Notes under the pieces: model-generated
The model's database searches: none
What the model was told of the DNA's origin: nothing
What the model saw: the letters and a program-made list of their open reading frames with translations, nothing else
Position numbers and translations under genes: made by a program
NCBI GenBank assembly: GCA_038255145.1
Contig: JBBSLP010000019.1
Coordinates: 22,081-86,080 of the forward strand
From: WHTX01 sp038255145
Lineage (GTDB): Bacteria > Actinomycetota > Acidimicrobiia > Acidimicrobiales > CAIXPF01
Direction: 5' to 3'
DNA: 64,000 nucleotides
In this document: one piece after another, positions 1-7,822 of the stretch
Numbering within the stretch: position 1 is the first letter of the stretch
Layout: the number at the start of each line of letters is the position of its first letter

Positions 1-1099
1 CACCGACGTCGTCCCCGTCAACCGCGACGGGTGGCGGCGCGACCCGTTCGGCGGCGAGCTGGTGGCCGGCGAGGTGTGGGGGCGCGGCGCGGTCGACATG
101 CTCAACCTGACCGCGGCCATGGCCGTGGCCGCCAGCCACATCGGCCGCTCAGGCATCCGTCCCGCCGGCGACCTCATCTTCCTGGCCGTGGCCGACGAGG
201 AGGCCGCCGGCACGTGGGGCGCCGGTTTCATGGCCGAGCGCCACTGGGACGCCATCGCCTGCGACTACGTGCTCACCGAGAACGGCGGGCTCATCTCCGG
301 CCCCGTCGGCGCCCCCACGGTGACCATGAACGTGGCCGAGAAGGGCTTCGCCTGGCGCCGTCTGGTGGTCAAGGGCACCCCCGGGCACGGGTCCATGCCC
401 TACCGGACCGACAACGCCCTGGTGAAGGCGGCCGAGGTCGTGTCCAGGCTGGCCGCCTACCGCCCCCGCACCGAGATCGGCGACCTGTGGCGGCGCCGCG
501 TCGCCGGCATGGACCTGCCCGCCCAGCTGGCCGCCGACCTCGTCGACCCCGACCGCATGCGTGACGCCCTGGCCTCCCTGCCCAGCACCGGCGCGGCGGG
601 GCACTTCCACGCCTGTGCCCACACCACGTTCTCCCCCAACATGGCCCACGGCGGCATCAAGACCAACGTCGTCCCCGACCGCGTCGCCCTCGACGTCGAC
701 ATCCGCACCCTGCCCGGCGAGACCCCCGAGTCGGTGGCCGAGCACCTGGCCCAGGCCCTGGGCGACCTGGCCGCCGACGTGGACATCTCCCCCCTGGCTC
801 CGGACAGCTGGGCCACCGAGTCCCCCATCGACACCCCCATGTGGCAGGCCATGGACGCGGCGGTGGCCCACCACCACCCCGGCGTCGACCTGGCCCCGGG
901 CCTGGTGGTCGGCTTCACCGACGCCCGCTTCTTCCGCCGGCGCGGGGTGGTCGCGTACGGGGCGGGGCTGTTCTCACCGTCCATGTCCGGCGCCGACTTC
1001 TCGTCGCGCTTCCACGGCAACGACGAGCGGGTCGACGTCGAGTCCCTGGGCCTGACCACCGACTTCTACCTGCGCACCCTCGATCACCTCTGGACCTGA
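1..1099 (+). CDS. M20-family metallopeptidase, 5'-partial at window edge
   Basis: Zinc-dependent hydrolase of the M20 peptidase/aminoacylase family; the substrate cannot be told from sequence. 365 residues are visible and the frame is open to base 2, so the true start lies left of the window. The visible protein begins at TDVVP, exactly where the HxD metal/catalytic motif sits (base 1 would be the last base of the His codon). The bridging Asp (GRGAVDM), catalytic Glu pair (ADEEAAG), dimerisation-domain motif GTPGHGSMP and a C-terminal metal His (RFHGNDE) are present, so it looks active. It lies 43 nt before an isochorismatase-like gene on the same strand, and the two are probably co-transcribed (inference). 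Confidence 0.9.
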   Translation, partial: TDVVPVNRDGWRRDPFGGELVAGEVWGRGAVDMLNLTAAMAVAASHIGRSGIRPAGDLIFLAVADEEAAGTWGAGFMAERHWDAIACDYVLTENGGLISGPVGAPTVTMNVAEKGFAWRRLVVKGTPGHGSMPYRTDNALVKAAEVVSRLAAYRPRTEIGDLWRRRVAGMDLPAQLAADLVDPDRMRDALASLPSTGAAGHFHACAHTTFSPNMAHGGIKTNVVPDRVALDVDIRTLPGETPESVAEHLAQALGDLAADVDISPLAPDSWATESPIDTPMWQAMDAAVAHHHPGVDLAPGLVVGFTDARFFRRRGVVAYGAGLFSPSMSGADFSSRFHGNDERVDVESLGLTTDFYLRTLDHLWT

Positions 1100-1142
1100 G
1101 CACGACGCGCTCCTCCGCAGGCCCGACGACCAAGCTGGGGCC

Positions 1143-1859
1143 GTGGACGACGCGGTGGATGACGCAACTGACGACGCGGTGGATGACGCAACTGACGACG
1201 CGGTGGATGACGCAGCTGACGACGCGGTGACCGACTACGAGGGGGCGGGGTTCCGGGGCCGGCTGGGCTGGGGGACGAGCCCGGCCGTGGTCGTCATCGA
1301 CCTGTGCCACGCCTACCTCGATCCCGGCTCACCCCTGTACGCCGGCATCGAGGACGCGGTGGCATCAGCCGCGGCCCTGGTGGCCGGGGCCCGCGATCGT
1401 GGCATCCCCGTCATCTTCACCCGGGTCGAGGTGGCGCCGGGCGGGCTCGACGGCGGGCTCTTCTACCTCAAGGTCCCTGCGCTGAAGCTCTTCGAGCGGG
1501 GCCACCCCCTGGCTGCGTTCCTCGACGACCCCGCCCCCCGGCCCAGCGAGGTGGTGGTGACCAAGCAGTACGCCTCGGCCTTCTTCGGCACGTCGCTGGC
1601 CCCGACGCTGCTGCGCATGGGCATCGACACCGTCGTGCTGTGCGGGGGGTCGACCTCGGGCTGCGTGCGGGCCACGGGCAACGACGCCCTGCAGTACGGC
1701 TTCCGCCCCATCGTCGTCGGCGACGCCTGCGGTGACCGCTCCCGCCGCCAGCACGACGCCAACCTCTTCGACCTCGAGGCCCACTGCGCCGACGTCGTCA
1801 CCACCGCCGCGGCCCTGGCCCACTTCGACGCCCTGTTGCCGGAACCCGGCACCGGCTGA
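1143..1859 (+). CDS. isochorismatase-like cysteine hydrolase with repetitive acidic N-terminus
   Basis: 238-residue cysteine hydrolase of the isochorismatase/N-carbamoylsarcosine amidohydrolase superfamily, expected to hydrolyse a C-N or ether bond of a small metabolite. The triad is visible: Asp in VVVIDLC, Lys in VTKQYAS and Cys in TSGCVRAT. The GTG start at 1143 gives an unusual first 30 residues of alternating DDAV/DDAT units encoded by a 24-bp tandem repeat. The catalytic fold only begins near residue 38, so a later in-frame GTG at 1227 is a credible alternative start. It follows the M20 peptidase gene, which suggests a shared catabolic role (inference). Confidence 0.85.
   Translation: MDDAVDDATDDAVDDATDDAVDDAADDAVTDYEGAGFRGRLGWGTSPAVVVIDLCHAYLDPGSPLYAGIEDAVASAAALVAGARDRGIPVIFTRVEVAPGGLDGGLFYLKVPALKLFERGHPLAAFLDDPAPRPSEVVVTKQYASAFFGTSLAPTLLRMGIDTVVLCGGSTSGCVRATGNDALQYGFRPIVVGDACGDRSRRQHDANLFDLEAHCADVVTTAAALAHFDALLPEPGTG
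1146..1229 (+). repeat. 24-bp tandem repeat, 3.5 copies, at the 5' end of the isochorismatase-like gene
   Basis: Two 12-mers alternate, gacgacgcggtg and gatgacgcaact (the last copy has gcagct). Together they give three and a half 24-bp units that keep the reading frame and encode DDAV-DDAT repeats. Confidence 0.9.
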
Positions 1860-1886
1860 GCGCGCCCTGGGCGTGCGGACGCGAAA

Positions 1887-1916
1887 CGACCCCCTGCCCG
1901 ACAGGGCAAGGGGTCG
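1887..1916. terminator. hairpin terminator between convergent genes
   Basis: Inverted repeat with 13-nt arms (CGACCCCCTGCCC / GGGCAAGGGGTCG, one mismatch) and a 4-nt loop. It lies between the isochorismatase-like gene (ends 1859) and the leftward MaoC gene (ends 1930), so it could serve both strands. There is no T-tract, as is usual in GC-rich actinobacteria. Confidence 0.7.
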
Positions 1917-1929
1917 CGGCGCACGAGCG

Positions 1930-2346
1930 TCAGCCGTTGAGGACCACGGTGGCGGTGCCCGGCGTGGTCTTGGCGCCCTTGGCGTCCTCGGTCCAGATGT
2001 CGAGGTCGACCAGCTTGCGGCCGTCCTCCTCGCGCTTGGCCGTCACCACGCCCTTGCAGGTGAAGGTGGCGCCGCGCATGTCCATGCCCCGGTACTGGCA
2101 GGCGATGGCCCGCACCCAGCCCGAGGGGCCCACCCAGTTGGCCACCAGCTCACCCAGGGACGCGTACTTCATGCGCCCGTGGATGATGTTGTCCCCGATC
2201 TGGATGGCCTGGGGGAAGTCGGGATCGAAGTGCAGGGGGTTGTAGTCACCGGAACCAGCTGCGTACTTGACGAGCTGGGAGCGGTCGGGGGCCTTGGTGA
2301 GCTCGGGCAGCTCGTCCCCCACGTTGACGTCGGCGAAGGTGGGCAC
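1930..2346 (-). CDS. MaoC-family (R)-specific hydratase, HadB-like subunit
   Basis: 138-residue single hot-dog enzyme of the MaoC family, acting on (3R)-hydroxyacyl thioesters. The hydratase signature is present: Asp and His in GSGDYNPLHFD (about residues 33-43), followed by IIHGRMK. The length matches mycobacterial HadB (about 142). GTG start at 2346, 11 nt after the stop of the HadA-like gene, which suggests a heterodimer made from one transcript, as in the mycobacterial HadAB dehydratase of fatty acid elongation. An acyl-CoA rather than acyl-ACP substrate remains possible. Confidence 0.85.
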   Translation of the reverse strand: MPTFADVNVGDELPELTKAPDRSQLVKYAAGSGDYNPLHFDPDFPQAIQIGDNIIHGRMKYASLGELVANWVGPSGWVRAIACQYRGMDMRGATFTCKGVVTAKREEDGRKLVDLDIWTEDAKGAKTTPGTATVVLNG

Positions 2347-2357
2347 GGGGCTGCTCC

Positions 2358-2861
2358 TCAGTAGAAGATGGCCTGGGCACGCTGCGTGGCGACGAGTGAC
2401 CCGTCGCTGGCGTCGCGTGCCTCGGTCTCGCTGGTGCTGATCAACATGACCCCCAGGCCCTTGGAGGCCCGGGTGGTGAGGGCGGACAGGCGGCTGGTCA
2501 CGGTGAGCACGTCACCGGCCACGATCTGGCGCTCGTAGACGGTCTCGGTGCCACCGTCGAGCAGCCCGTCGAGGCCGTAGTCCCGGGGGTTGAGCTGGGG
2601 GCCGGTGGCCTTGGGGCCGGAGAAGGTGTCGTTGGAGCGACCGGGGATGAACACCGCGGTGCCCAGGTAGGTGGGCGGCGCCGGCAAGCTGGCGTAGCCC
2701 GCGGCCTTGGCCGCCTCCAGGTCGAAGTAGACGGGATCCGTGTAGCCGACGCCGCGGGCGAAGGCGCGCACGCTGGTGGTGGTCACCTCGTACGTCCACG
2801 GGTCCGACTCGATGCCGATCAGCGATCGCATCTCGTCGGTGATCTCGAAGGACTCTGCCAT
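2358..2861 (-). CDS. MaoC N-terminal-like hydratase, HadA/HadC-like subunit
   Basis: 167-residue partner subunit with the FAS1-type dehydratase N-terminal fold (start MAESFEITD; FARGVGYTDPVYFD near residues 30-45). The catalytic Asp/His pair of the HadB-like partner is not obvious here, which fits a structural or substrate-binding subunit. The ATG at 2861 is chosen over upstream in-frame ATGs (2873, 2990) because a -10 hexamer TATGGT lies 7 nt before it and overlaps the upstream alternative. First gene of the two-gene operon. Confidence 0.82.
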   Translation of the reverse strand: MAESFEITDEMRSLIGIESDPWTYEVTTTSVRAFARGVGYTDPVYFDLEAAKAAGYASLPAPPTYLGTAVFIPGRSNDTFSGPKATGPQLNPRDYGLDGLLDGGTETVYERQIVAGDVLTVTSRLSALTTRASKGLGVMLISTSETEARDASDGSLVATQRAQAIFY

Positions 2862-2868
2862 GGGCGGC

Positions 2869-2874
2869 ACCATA
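2869..2874 (-). promoter_or_regulatory. -10 element TATGGT, leaderless promoter of the hydratase pair
   Basis: TAnnnT hexamer ending 7 nt before the ATG at 2861, so transcription should start at or next to the start codon. No Shine-Dalgarno sequence is needed. Inferred from spacing. Confidence 0.5.
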
Positions 2875-3012
2875 GCAACGCTCGCCGACCCGCTTCCTCG
2901 TGACGTCCCGCCCGGTATCGACGGCGGCGCGCCCCGCCCTTCGCCGCAAGGCTCAAGTAGCCTCCCCCCCGCAACGCTGTGTAGATGCATGGGCGCGGAG
3001 GGCGGTTACCCG

Positions 3013-4449
3013 ATGAGACTGATGCGGAGAGCGACGACTGTCGCGCTCATGGCCTTGCTGGCCACCATCCTGGTGACCGTGGGCGGTTCCGCAGCCACGG
3101 CTGGCGCGGCGCCGGGTGACCTGCCCGTCGGTGGCCTGGAGACAGCCACGCCGCTACCGGGGGCCGTGCGCCTGACCGGCTGGGCCCTCGACGGCAACGA
3201 CACCTCCCCGCTCGACATCCACGTGTACGCCGACGGCCAGTTCCTCGGCCTGGGCCGGGCCGACGAGACCAGGGGCGACATCGCGGCGCGCTACCCGTGG
3301 GCCGGGGCCGACCACGGCTTCGACCTGACCCTGGCCCTGTCCCCGGGCCGCCACGTGGTCTGCGCCTTCGCCATCAACCTCGGCCTCGGCGACCAGAACC
3401 CCCAGCTCGGCTGCATCGTGGTGGCCAACGACGTCCCCTTCGGCTGGCTCGACGTCGCCGAGCGGGTACCCGAGGGCATCCACCTCAAAGGCTGGTCCAT
3501 CGACCCCGCGGCCCCCTCGTCCTCCCCTGACGTCTACGTCGAGGTCGGTTGGGGCTTCGCCGGCACCATCCCCACCGGCGTGCCCAACGCCGGCGTGGCC
3601 GCCACCTACCCCGTCGGCGGCAACCACGGGTTCGACGCCATCGTGCCCGTCCCCTCCCGTGACGGCGCCACCCCCGTGTGCGTGTACGGCTACCGGGGCG
3701 GGGCCACCTCGGTCATCGGCTGCGCCGAGATCGGTGTGCAGACCTCGCCCGTCGGCTCCCTCGACGGCGTGCGCACGGGCACCGGTGACGTGCGCATCAG
3801 CGGCTGGGCCTTCGACCCCGACCAGCGTGGTCCCGTCGAGGTGCAGTTCCACGCCGAGGACGGCACCGTGTTCGGCGTCCTGGCCAGCGGGTCCCGCCCC
3901 GACGTGGCCGCCAGCTACCCCGCCTACGGCGACGCCCACGGCTTCGCCCTCGAGATCCCCGCCCGCTTCGCCGGCCAGTCGGTGTGCGCCATCGCCATCA
4001 ACGTCGGCCCCGGTGCCTCCAACCTCGACCTGGGGTGCAAGCGCTCCGGCAACTTCATCCCCGCCAGCTCCGGCGTCGGACGTCGCATCGTCTACGACAA
4101 CATCGGCCAGCACGTGTGGCTGGTGGCGGCGGACGGCTACGCCGACCGGGACTACCAGGTGTCGGGCCGCTACCGCGATCCGGGTCCGGGCAACTACATG
4201 GTCTACGCCTTCCAGCGCTACGCCGACGCCGGCCACGACGGCATCACCATGGACTACTTCGTCGCCTTCCACCCCGCCGGCGTGGGCTACGGCTTCCACA
4301 CCATCCCCGTGTTCGCCGACGGCACCCCCCTGCAGGACGAGTCCAAGCTCGGTTCGTTCCAGTCCGCGGGCTGCGTGCGCCAGGCCATCCCCGACGCGAT
4401 CTTCCTGTGGAACTGGGCCCAGATCGGCGACACCGTCGTTGTCATCTAG
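3013..4449 (+). CDS. secreted L,D-transpeptidase (YkuD) with three N-terminal GWxxD modules
   Basis: 478-residue exported protein. A Sec signal peptide (RR near the N-terminus, hydrophobic core, cleavage near TAGAAP) is followed by three related modules of about 110 residues. Each has a GWA/SxDP line, a D/GG-type turn and a Cys near its end (for example CAFAINLGLG). The last 120 residues carry a YkuD core: His 429 (GFHTIP) and Cys 454 in SAGCVR, the usual catalytic pair for 3-3 peptidoglycan cross-linking. Start at ATG 3013 with GGAGGG about 10 nt upstream. The modules probably bind wall polymers (inference). Confidence 0.82.
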   Translation: MRLMRRATTVALMALLATILVTVGGSAATAGAAPGDLPVGGLETATPLPGAVRLTGWALDGNDTSPLDIHVYADGQFLGLGRADETRGDIAARYPWAGADHGFDLTLALSPGRHVVCAFAINLGLGDQNPQLGCIVVANDVPFGWLDVAERVPEGIHLKGWSIDPAAPSSSPDVYVEVGWGFAGTIPTGVPNAGVAATYPVGGNHGFDAIVPVPSRDGATPVCVYGYRGGATSVIGCAEIGVQTSPVGSLDGVRTGTGDVRISGWAFDPDQRGPVEVQFHAEDGTVFGVLASGSRPDVAASYPAYGDAHGFALEIPARFAGQSVCAIAINVGPGASNLDLGCKRSGNFIPASSGVGRRIVYDNIGQHVWLVAADGYADRDYQVSGRYRDPGPGNYMVYAFQRYADAGHDGITMDYFVAFHPAGVGYGFHTIPVFADGTPLQDESKLGSFQSAGCVRQAIPDAIFLWNWAQIGDTVVVI

Positions 4450-4499
4450 CACCGCCGGACGCGCGTCGGTGGCCGGTCGGGCTGGCGGCGGACGCTGGC

Positions 4500-4505
4500 T
4501 ACGCT
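4500..4505 (+). promoter_or_regulatory. -10 element TACGCT, leaderless promoter of aroC
   Basis: TAnnnT hexamer with 7 nt to the GTG start at 4513, and no Shine-Dalgarno sequence in between. Confidence 0.5.
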
Positions 4506-4512
4506 GCCCCCG

Positions 4513-5616
4513 GTGAGCAGCAGCTGGGGAACGCTCTTCCGCCTGTCGACGTTCGGCGAGTCCCACGGCCCCGCCGTGGGCGTCGTCGTCGACGGCTGCC
4601 CGCCGCGCCTCGAGCTCGACGTGACCGAGATCCAGCACGACCTCGACCGACGCCGCCCGGGCCAGAGCCGCCTGGTCACCCAGCGCCAGGAGGGCGACCG
4701 GGCCGAGGTGCTCTCGGGCCTGTTCGAGGGCCGCACCACGGGCACCCCCCTGGCTGTCGTCGTGCGCAACGCTGACGCCCGCTCGGGCGCCTACGACCAC
4801 CTCAAGGACCTGTACCGACCCTCGCACGCCGATTGGACCTACCAGGCCAAGTACGGCGTGCGCGACCACCGCGGCGGGGGTCGGTCGTCGGCTCGGGAGA
4901 CCATCGGTCGGGTGGCCGCCGGAGCGGTGGCCCGCAAGCTGCTGGCCGCGGTGGCGGGCATCGAGGTGTTGGCCTGGGTCAGCCAGGTCCACGACGTGGA
5001 TTGCGTGATCGACCCCGACGAGGTCGACCTGGCCGCCGTCGAGGCCCATCCCACCCGTTGCCCCGTCCCCGAGGCGGCGGCGCGCATGGAGGCGGCCATC
5101 GAGGCCGCCCGCCGGGCTGGGGACTCCCTGGGCGGGGTGGTGACGTGCGTGGCCCGCCGGGTGCCCCCCGGTCTTGGTGAGCCCGTGTTCGACAAGCTCG
5201 ATGCCGAGCTGGCCGCAGCCATGCTGTCCCTGCCGGCGGCCAAGGGCTTCGAGGTGGGCTCGGGGTTCGCCGGGACCCGCCTGACCGGCCTGCAGCACAA
5301 CGACCCCTTCGTCCCCGGCCCCCACGGTCGCCCCCGCACCACCACCAACCACTCGGGTGGCATCCAGGGCGGCATCAGCAACGGCGAGGACGTCGTCCTG
5401 CGGGTGGCGTTCAAGCCCACGGCCACCATCTCGTCGGTGCAGAAGACGGTGACGACCACGGGCGAACCCGTGGTCCTGGCGGCCAAGGGCCGTCACGACC
5501 CCTGCGTCCTGCCCCGGGCCGTGCCCCTGGTCGAGGCCATGACGTGCCTGGTGCTGGCCGACCACCTGCTGCGCCAGCGGGCCACCGATCTCCTGCCCCC
5601 GCTCCCGGGCACCTGA
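4513..5616 (+). CDS. aroC: chorismate synthase
   Basis: Converts 5-enolpyruvylshikimate-3-phosphate to chorismate with reduced FMN, the last step of the shikimate pathway. 367 residues, normal length. Family signatures are intact: FGESHGPAVG near the N-terminus, the central RGGGRSSARET motif and DPCVLPRAVP near the C-terminus. GTG start at 4513, supported by the leaderless -10 element. It stands alone; other aromatic genes (aroH, tyrA) are at 56-58 kb. A 12-bp palindrome, GTGACCGGTCAC, lies 20 nt past the stop. Confidence 0.97.
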   Translation: MSSSWGTLFRLSTFGESHGPAVGVVVDGCPPRLELDVTEIQHDLDRRRPGQSRLVTQRQEGDRAEVLSGLFEGRTTGTPLAVVVRNADARSGAYDHLKDLYRPSHADWTYQAKYGVRDHRGGGRSSARETIGRVAAGAVARKLLAAVAGIEVLAWVSQVHDVDCVIDPDEVDLAAVEAHPTRCPVPEAAARMEAAIEAARRAGDSLGGVVTCVARRVPPGLGEPVFDKLDAELAAAMLSLPAAKGFEVGSGFAGTRLTGLQHNDPFVPGPHGRPRTTTNHSGGIQGGISNGEDVVLRVAFKPTATISSVQKTVTTTGEPVVLAAKGRHDPCVLPRAVPLVEAMTCLVLADHLLRQRATDLLPPLPGT

Positions 5617-5755
5617 TCAGCGTCGTTCAGCTCGGGTGACCGGTCACACACAATTCCCCTGACAATTCCTGATCCAGGGGCTCGGAGACGGCGGCACTGG
5701 TCCTAGGATGCCCCGCGATCTTCCCGGGGTCCGGGTGAAGGGTCATCAGCTGATC

Positions 5756-6268
5756 ATGAGCGAAGAAGAGACCAACGAAGAGAGTCCCGAGGAAGACCTC
5801 GAGGACGAGGAGTTCGAAGAGCCCGAACTGGGCGACGACATCGACGAGGACGACGACCTCGATCCCCTGGTGGGGGACGACGAGGAGACCGACTTCGTAG
5901 ATGAGGTCGTCGAGGACGAGGCGGTCGTGGCCGTTCCCCCCAAGCCGGCCGGCAAAGGCGCCGCGAAGCGCGACCGACCTGGTGATGACAAGGAGGACGA
6001 GGACGAGGACGAGCTCGACCCCGACGATGTCGAGGCCGATCTGGACACGATCCTCAAGGACCGGCTGGAGGCCTACGACGAGAGCGACGACGACGAGGAG
6101 GAGGAGAGCCCCGTCATCTCGACGGAGGAGGGCGACCTCCCCCAGAAGCGGGAAGGCGAGTTCCCCTGCCCCTCCTGCTTCCTGCTCGTGAACTCGAAGC
6201 AGGTCTCCCGCACGGGGTACTGCCCGCACTGTGGGGACCCAATAGCGGTCCCCGCCACCCTGCGCTGA
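5756..6268 (+). CDS. acidic DUF4193-like zinc-ribbon protein
   Basis: 170 residues. The first ~130 are extremely acidic (Asp/Glu runs around a short Lys-rich stretch KPAGKGAAKRD), and the C-terminus carries two Cys pairs (FPCPSCFLLV and YCPHCGDP) that should bind zinc. The Cys layout and the preceding acidic stretch resemble the actinobacterial DUF4193 family (usually about 100 residues), whose function is unknown. ATG 5756 is preferred to the in-frame ATG at 5708, which overlaps a candidate -10 (TAGGAT, 5704-5709). A perfect terminator hairpin follows. Confidence 0.7.
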   Translation: MSEEETNEESPEEDLEDEEFEEPELGDDIDEDDDLDPLVGDDEETDFVDEVVEDEAVVAVPPKPAGKGAAKRDRPGDDKEDEDEDELDPDDVEADLDTILKDRLEAYDESDDDEEEESPVISTEEGDLPQKREGEFPCPSCFLLVNSKQVSRTGYCPHCGDPIAVPATLR

Positions 6269-6275
6269 ACGACGA

Positions 6276-6325
6276 GCGGGGACGGGGTGGTCCCGACCGA
6301 CAGGTCGGGACCACCCCGTCCCCGC
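6276..6325. terminator. 23-bp perfect stem-loop terminator
   Basis: Arms 6276-6298 and 6303-6325 are exact reverse complements around the 4-nt loop GACA. It begins 7 nt after the stop of the DUF4193-like gene. No T-tract follows. Confidence 0.85.
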
Positions 6326-6367
6326 CGTTAGCGTCGCTGTCGATGGTGCGCCCCTGCTGCTGCCCGA

Positions 6368-7822
6368 GTGACCCGCATGGGGCCTGCTGACGTGGCGCCC
6401 TCCCGCTTCGACGCCACCCTGCGCCTGGTCAGGTCCCGGGCCGTGGCCCCCGCCACCCGCCTGTTCCGGGGGTCGAGCCCCTCGCCCCAGCTGGGCGACC
6501 GCGACCAGCGCCGCCTGGCCGAGCAACTCGACGCCTGTCTCGAACCCCACCTCGGCGGTGTGATCGCCCGGGGCCGGGCCGCCGTGGTGGCCGAGCTCTA
6601 CCGGTCGCTCGACGACGTGGGGCGCCGGCGCTTCTTCGAGCTGTTGGTCGAACGGTGCGGGGTCGACCAGGACGCCGTCAGCGTGGCCATCGCCGACCAC
6701 GAGCGCGTCCGGGCCGCAGCGGGCGGTCCCCAGGCGACCGCCGAGCTGATCACCGCCGACCGCGCCCTGCGCAACGCCCTGCAGCCGGGCTGGGACCGCC
6801 TCTTCCGGCTCTTCTGCAGCCTCGACGAGGGGGTGAAGTTCACTGTCGACCTACGGGCCGACCTGCTGGGCGCCGCCGCCGCCGACACGGCGGCGGCGCT
6901 CGCTCCCCTCGACCACGACCTGCGGGGGGTGCTCGAAGCCACCTTCGACGTCGGCCTCCTCGAGTTGCGTCGCATCACCTGGGACACCTCGGCCTCGGTG
7001 CTCGAGAAGCTCATCGCCTATGAATCGGTGCACGAGATCACCTCGTGGGCCGACCTGAAGAACCGCCTCGAGGCCGACCGACGCTGCTACGCGTTCTTCC
7101 ACCCGGGCATGCCCGACGAGCCCCTCATCTTCGTCGAGGTGGCCCTGGTCGACGGGATGGCCGCCTACATCGCTCCCCTGCTCGACACCACCGCCCCGGT
7201 GGCGGACGCCGCCGAGGCCGACACGGCCATCTTCTACTCGATCTCCTCGTGCCAGGCGGGCCTGGCCGGTGTCAGCCTCGGTGACTTCCTCATCAAGTGG
7301 GTGGTGTCGGACCTGGGGGCCGAACTGCCCGGCCTGCGCCGCTTCGCCACCCTGTCCCCCATCCCCGGGCTGTGCTCCTGGCTCGTGGCTGGCTTGGCCC
7401 GGGACCCGGCCGCCGTGGTCGGCCTGCTCAGCGAGGCCCACCGCCACGAGCTGGCCGCCCTGGCCGACGGCGGCCCCGCCGCGGCTCTGTCCCGGCTGGT
7501 GGACACCCCCGACTGGGTCGACGACGTCGCGGTGGTCGAGGTGGCCCGGGGTCCATTGCTGCGCCTGGCCGCCCACTACCTGGTGCAGGCCAAGCGGGGC
7601 GAACGGGCCCGGGACCGGGTGGCCAACTTCCACCTGACCAACGGGGCCCGGGTCGAACGCCTGGACTGGTTGGGCAACCCCTCGCCCGTGGGCATGGCCG
7701 AGTCCCTGGGCATCATGGTCAACTACCGCTACGAACCGGGTCGCATCGAGGTCAACCACTCCGACTACGTCGTGCGGGGGCGCATCTCGACATCGGGCGC
7801 GGTCACCCGCCTGCTGAACTGA
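6368..7822 (+). CDS. malonyl-CoA decarboxylase
   Basis: 484-residue cytosolic enzyme that decarboxylates malonyl-CoA to acetyl-CoA. An N-terminal helical domain (to about residue 215) precedes a C-terminal GNAT-like catalytic domain. It carries family hallmarks CYAFFHPGMPDEPLIFVEVAL, FYSISSCQAGLAGV, FATLSPIPG, FHLTNGA and the ending NYRYEPGRIEVNH. GTG start at 6368 (ATG at 6377 also possible), about 33 nt after a TAGCGT -10 (6329-6334). Its TGA overlaps the ATG of the next gene by one base. Why malonyl-CoA degradation is coupled to a diguanylate cyclase gene is not evident. Confidence 0.88.
   Translation: MTRMGPADVAPSRFDATLRLVRSRAVAPATRLFRGSSPSPQLGDRDQRRLAEQLDACLEPHLGGVIARGRAAVVAELYRSLDDVGRRRFFELLVERCGVDQDAVSVAIADHERVRAAAGGPQATAELITADRALRNALQPGWDRLFRLFCSLDEGVKFTVDLRADLLGAAAADTAAALAPLDHDLRGVLEATFDVGLLELRRITWDTSASVLEKLIAYESVHEITSWADLKNRLEADRRCYAFFHPGMPDEPLIFVEVALVDGMAAYIAPLLDTTAPVADAAEADTAIFYSISSCQAGLAGVSLGDFLIKWVVSDLGAELPGLRRFATLSPIPGLCSWLVAGLARDPAAVVGLLSEAHRHELAALADGGPAAALSRLVDTPDWVDDVAVVEVARGPLLRLAAHYLVQAKRGERARDRVANFHLTNGARVERLDWLGNPSPVGMAESLGIMVNYRYEPGRIEVNHSDYVVRGRISTSGAVTRLLN

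Noticed and set aside
3154..5565. 803-residue open frame on the minus strand
   Set aside because: Runs opposite the L,D-transpeptidase and aroC, both with intact family motifs; no recognisable domain in the antisense reading.
5636..5647. Palindrome GTGACCGGTCAC after aroC
   Set aside because: Perfect, but short, and not placed relative to a recognisable promoter; may be chance in GC-rich DNA.
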